DNA of 55,769 bases from Hofstenia miamia (Eukaryota; Xenacoelomorpha; Acoela): the NCBI GenBank assembly GCA_004352715.1, contig SCFE01000001.1, positions 4,132,892-4,188,660 on the forward strand, given 5' to 3'. The translations under genes and the position numbers were made by a program. Each line of letters opens with the position of its first letter. Position 1 is the first letter of the stretch. Of this stretch, positions 54,568 to 55,769 are shown in pieces. Under the pieces are notes generated by a model. It searched no databases. It saw only the letters and a program-made list of their open reading frames with translations, and had not been told where the DNA came from.

Positions 54568-55769
54568 ATGTTTTCAAGTGAATTTTTTCTTGTATTTAAA
54601 ATACCAATTAAAACATTAGGCTCAAGCAAAGCCCAAGCCCAAGTCCGCAACAGCCCGACCCAACTTTAGGCCCACACCAAATCCAACTCTGCGAGAAGAT
54701 GAACAGATTGATTAAAACCTAACATATAAGAGTTGATTCATTCAAGGGTTAGTATCTCAAGAGTGCAAAAAAACTTCACTAAAAGTTTGTCTGAAGCACA
54801 GAATTCAAAGCTGCTGAATAATCGAGAAGCAAACGAGGAACAAACGTATGACTGTCATCTAGGCCTTTGTAATTTCATGAGTTATGCATAAACAATAATT
54901 AAGAATGGACAAAACTTTGCGATATACAAATTGATTAGGATCATGACTATTTGCTTCTAATAGAAACCTTAGCCCAATTGTATCTAGAAATCTAGCAGGA
55001 ATTTGAGTAACGACTATAGGACGAACCGATTCGGGACTAGATATATTAGAATCTTCGGCAAATCAATTTTTAAAATGAAACAGACTTTCAAAATAATGTG
55101 AAACAAGTTTTGGAATTTTATTAATGCATTGTCTGAATTCTTCATGATCTTACTTTTTAGCACGTAAAATATATGGGTTTATCCTTCATGTGTAAAGAAA
55201 GTGACCTAATCAAAGCTTTCAGGGGCTTACGCACGATTTTCTGAGGGGGAAAGGGTAATCTCAGTCGCGATCAAGTACGCAACCAAAAGCTGAGCGGAAT
55301 CCCACGAAGTTTCTGAAAATATTGAGAGGATGCCCTAAAATGCATTTCACAATTTAGTTGTTACATTTTTGGAATTTTTTTGAGAAAAATTTTGGTTTAA
55401 TCAATCAAAATCCCTTTTGAAAACCTGACGGGGGGACATTCTACCATGTCCCTCTCTTGTGTGCGTTACGTTCTGAGAAAAAATTATGTTTAATCAACCA
55501 AAATCCATTTTGAAAACCTCACTGGGGGACATTCCACCATGTCCCTCTTGTGTACGTTACGTTCTGCATGTATTTCTGGCAAAAGTTTCGATTTGGATTT
55601 GGACCAGACTCTCAAAGCACAATATTGACTTAATATTAGCTATGTACATGTACTAATACAAGCAAAAATGAACATGAAAAACTTCTGAACTAATTAAAAT
55701 TCAATATGCACATGATGAACCTGATTATTAAAAACAGCTATTTTAAGTTTCGAATATTTTATATTTTTA
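54568..55769 (-). repeat. Second copy of 29917-30772, continuing as 31880-32226
   Basis: Offset 24651 aligns 54568-55423 to 29917-30772 with rare substitutions (for example TTTGTAATTT for TTTGTAGTTT). It then continues without any n into the sequence seen at 31880 onward. It therefore gives an uninterrupted version of the region broken by the n at 30773, and it contains the same decayed minus-strand reverse transcriptase fragment. Confidence 0.9.

Noticed and set aside
1-55769. tRNA or rRNA genes
   Set aside because: No cloverleaf with A and B box spacing and no rRNA core sequence was recognised by eye; the tRNA-like 20-mer at 47503-47522 is a primer binding site complement.

Overview
The window is AT-rich nuclear DNA from an invertebrate animal. 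The evidence is interrupted genes with GT-AG introns, an SH3-SH2-tyrosine-kinase gene with a Src-type MGC start, an SLC18-type membrane transporter, and remains of many animal transposon families (non-LTR elements of several kinds, Tc1/mariner, hAT, a possible P/THAP9-like element, an LTR element). Nothing bacterial or plasmid-like was seen, and I cannot name the species.

The sequence is a draft scaffold. It has gap runs at 206-1205, 3599-4598, 5113-5486, 24134-24499, 31669-31686, 45633-45646 and 53568-54567. Single n characters stand at 9575, 20306, 22127, 23059, 30773, 32990, 45505, 48710, 50520 and 50839. Several single-n joins are flanked by near-identical sequence, so they look like failed contig overlaps, and part of the repetition is assembly redundancy.

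Three host loci can be reconstructed. (1) Src-A, minus strand: exon 1 at 27206-27567 and a long exon 2 at 20307-21347. The last 25 coding bases are present only in a second copy of exon 2 (2634-3598), which sits on a probable haplotig. The assembled protein is 475 residues with SH3, SH2 and an apparently catalytic kinase domain, but it has no tyrosine in the activation loop and a methionine gatekeeper. (2) An SLC18B1-like vesicular transporter, plus strand, three exons at 12730-12834, 14165-14600 and 16008-16741, 424 residues. (3) Src-B, plus strand, exons at 38789-39177 and 43127-44124. It is head-to-head with Src-A and has the same phase-2 intron inside SH2. It is decayed: one in-frame stop, one frameshift, and loss of the VAIK lysine, the HRD arginine and the DFG order.

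Most of the rest is transposon debris. Non-LTR reverse transcriptase fragments lie on both strands (4.6-5.9, 17.4-19.2, 22.6-25.9, 30.0-30.5, 34.0-35.3, 41.9-42.5 and 51.3-52.6 kb). Others are a Tc1-like transposase end (9.6-10.0 kb), a mariner-like pseudogene (36.9-37.4 kb), a Gag-only LTR element (45.9-48.6 kb), a possible P/THAP9-like fragment (52.6-53.5 kb), two hAT-type miniature elements with 8-bp target duplications (34756-34893 and 50068-50488), and a 457-bp element with long inverted arms (48587-49043).

The most unusual structure is a tandem array at 5946-6300. A 19-bp near-palindrome recurs every ~51 bp, and two classes of spacer alternate in an A-A-B order, giving a ~152-bp higher-order period. 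No RNA genes were recognised.
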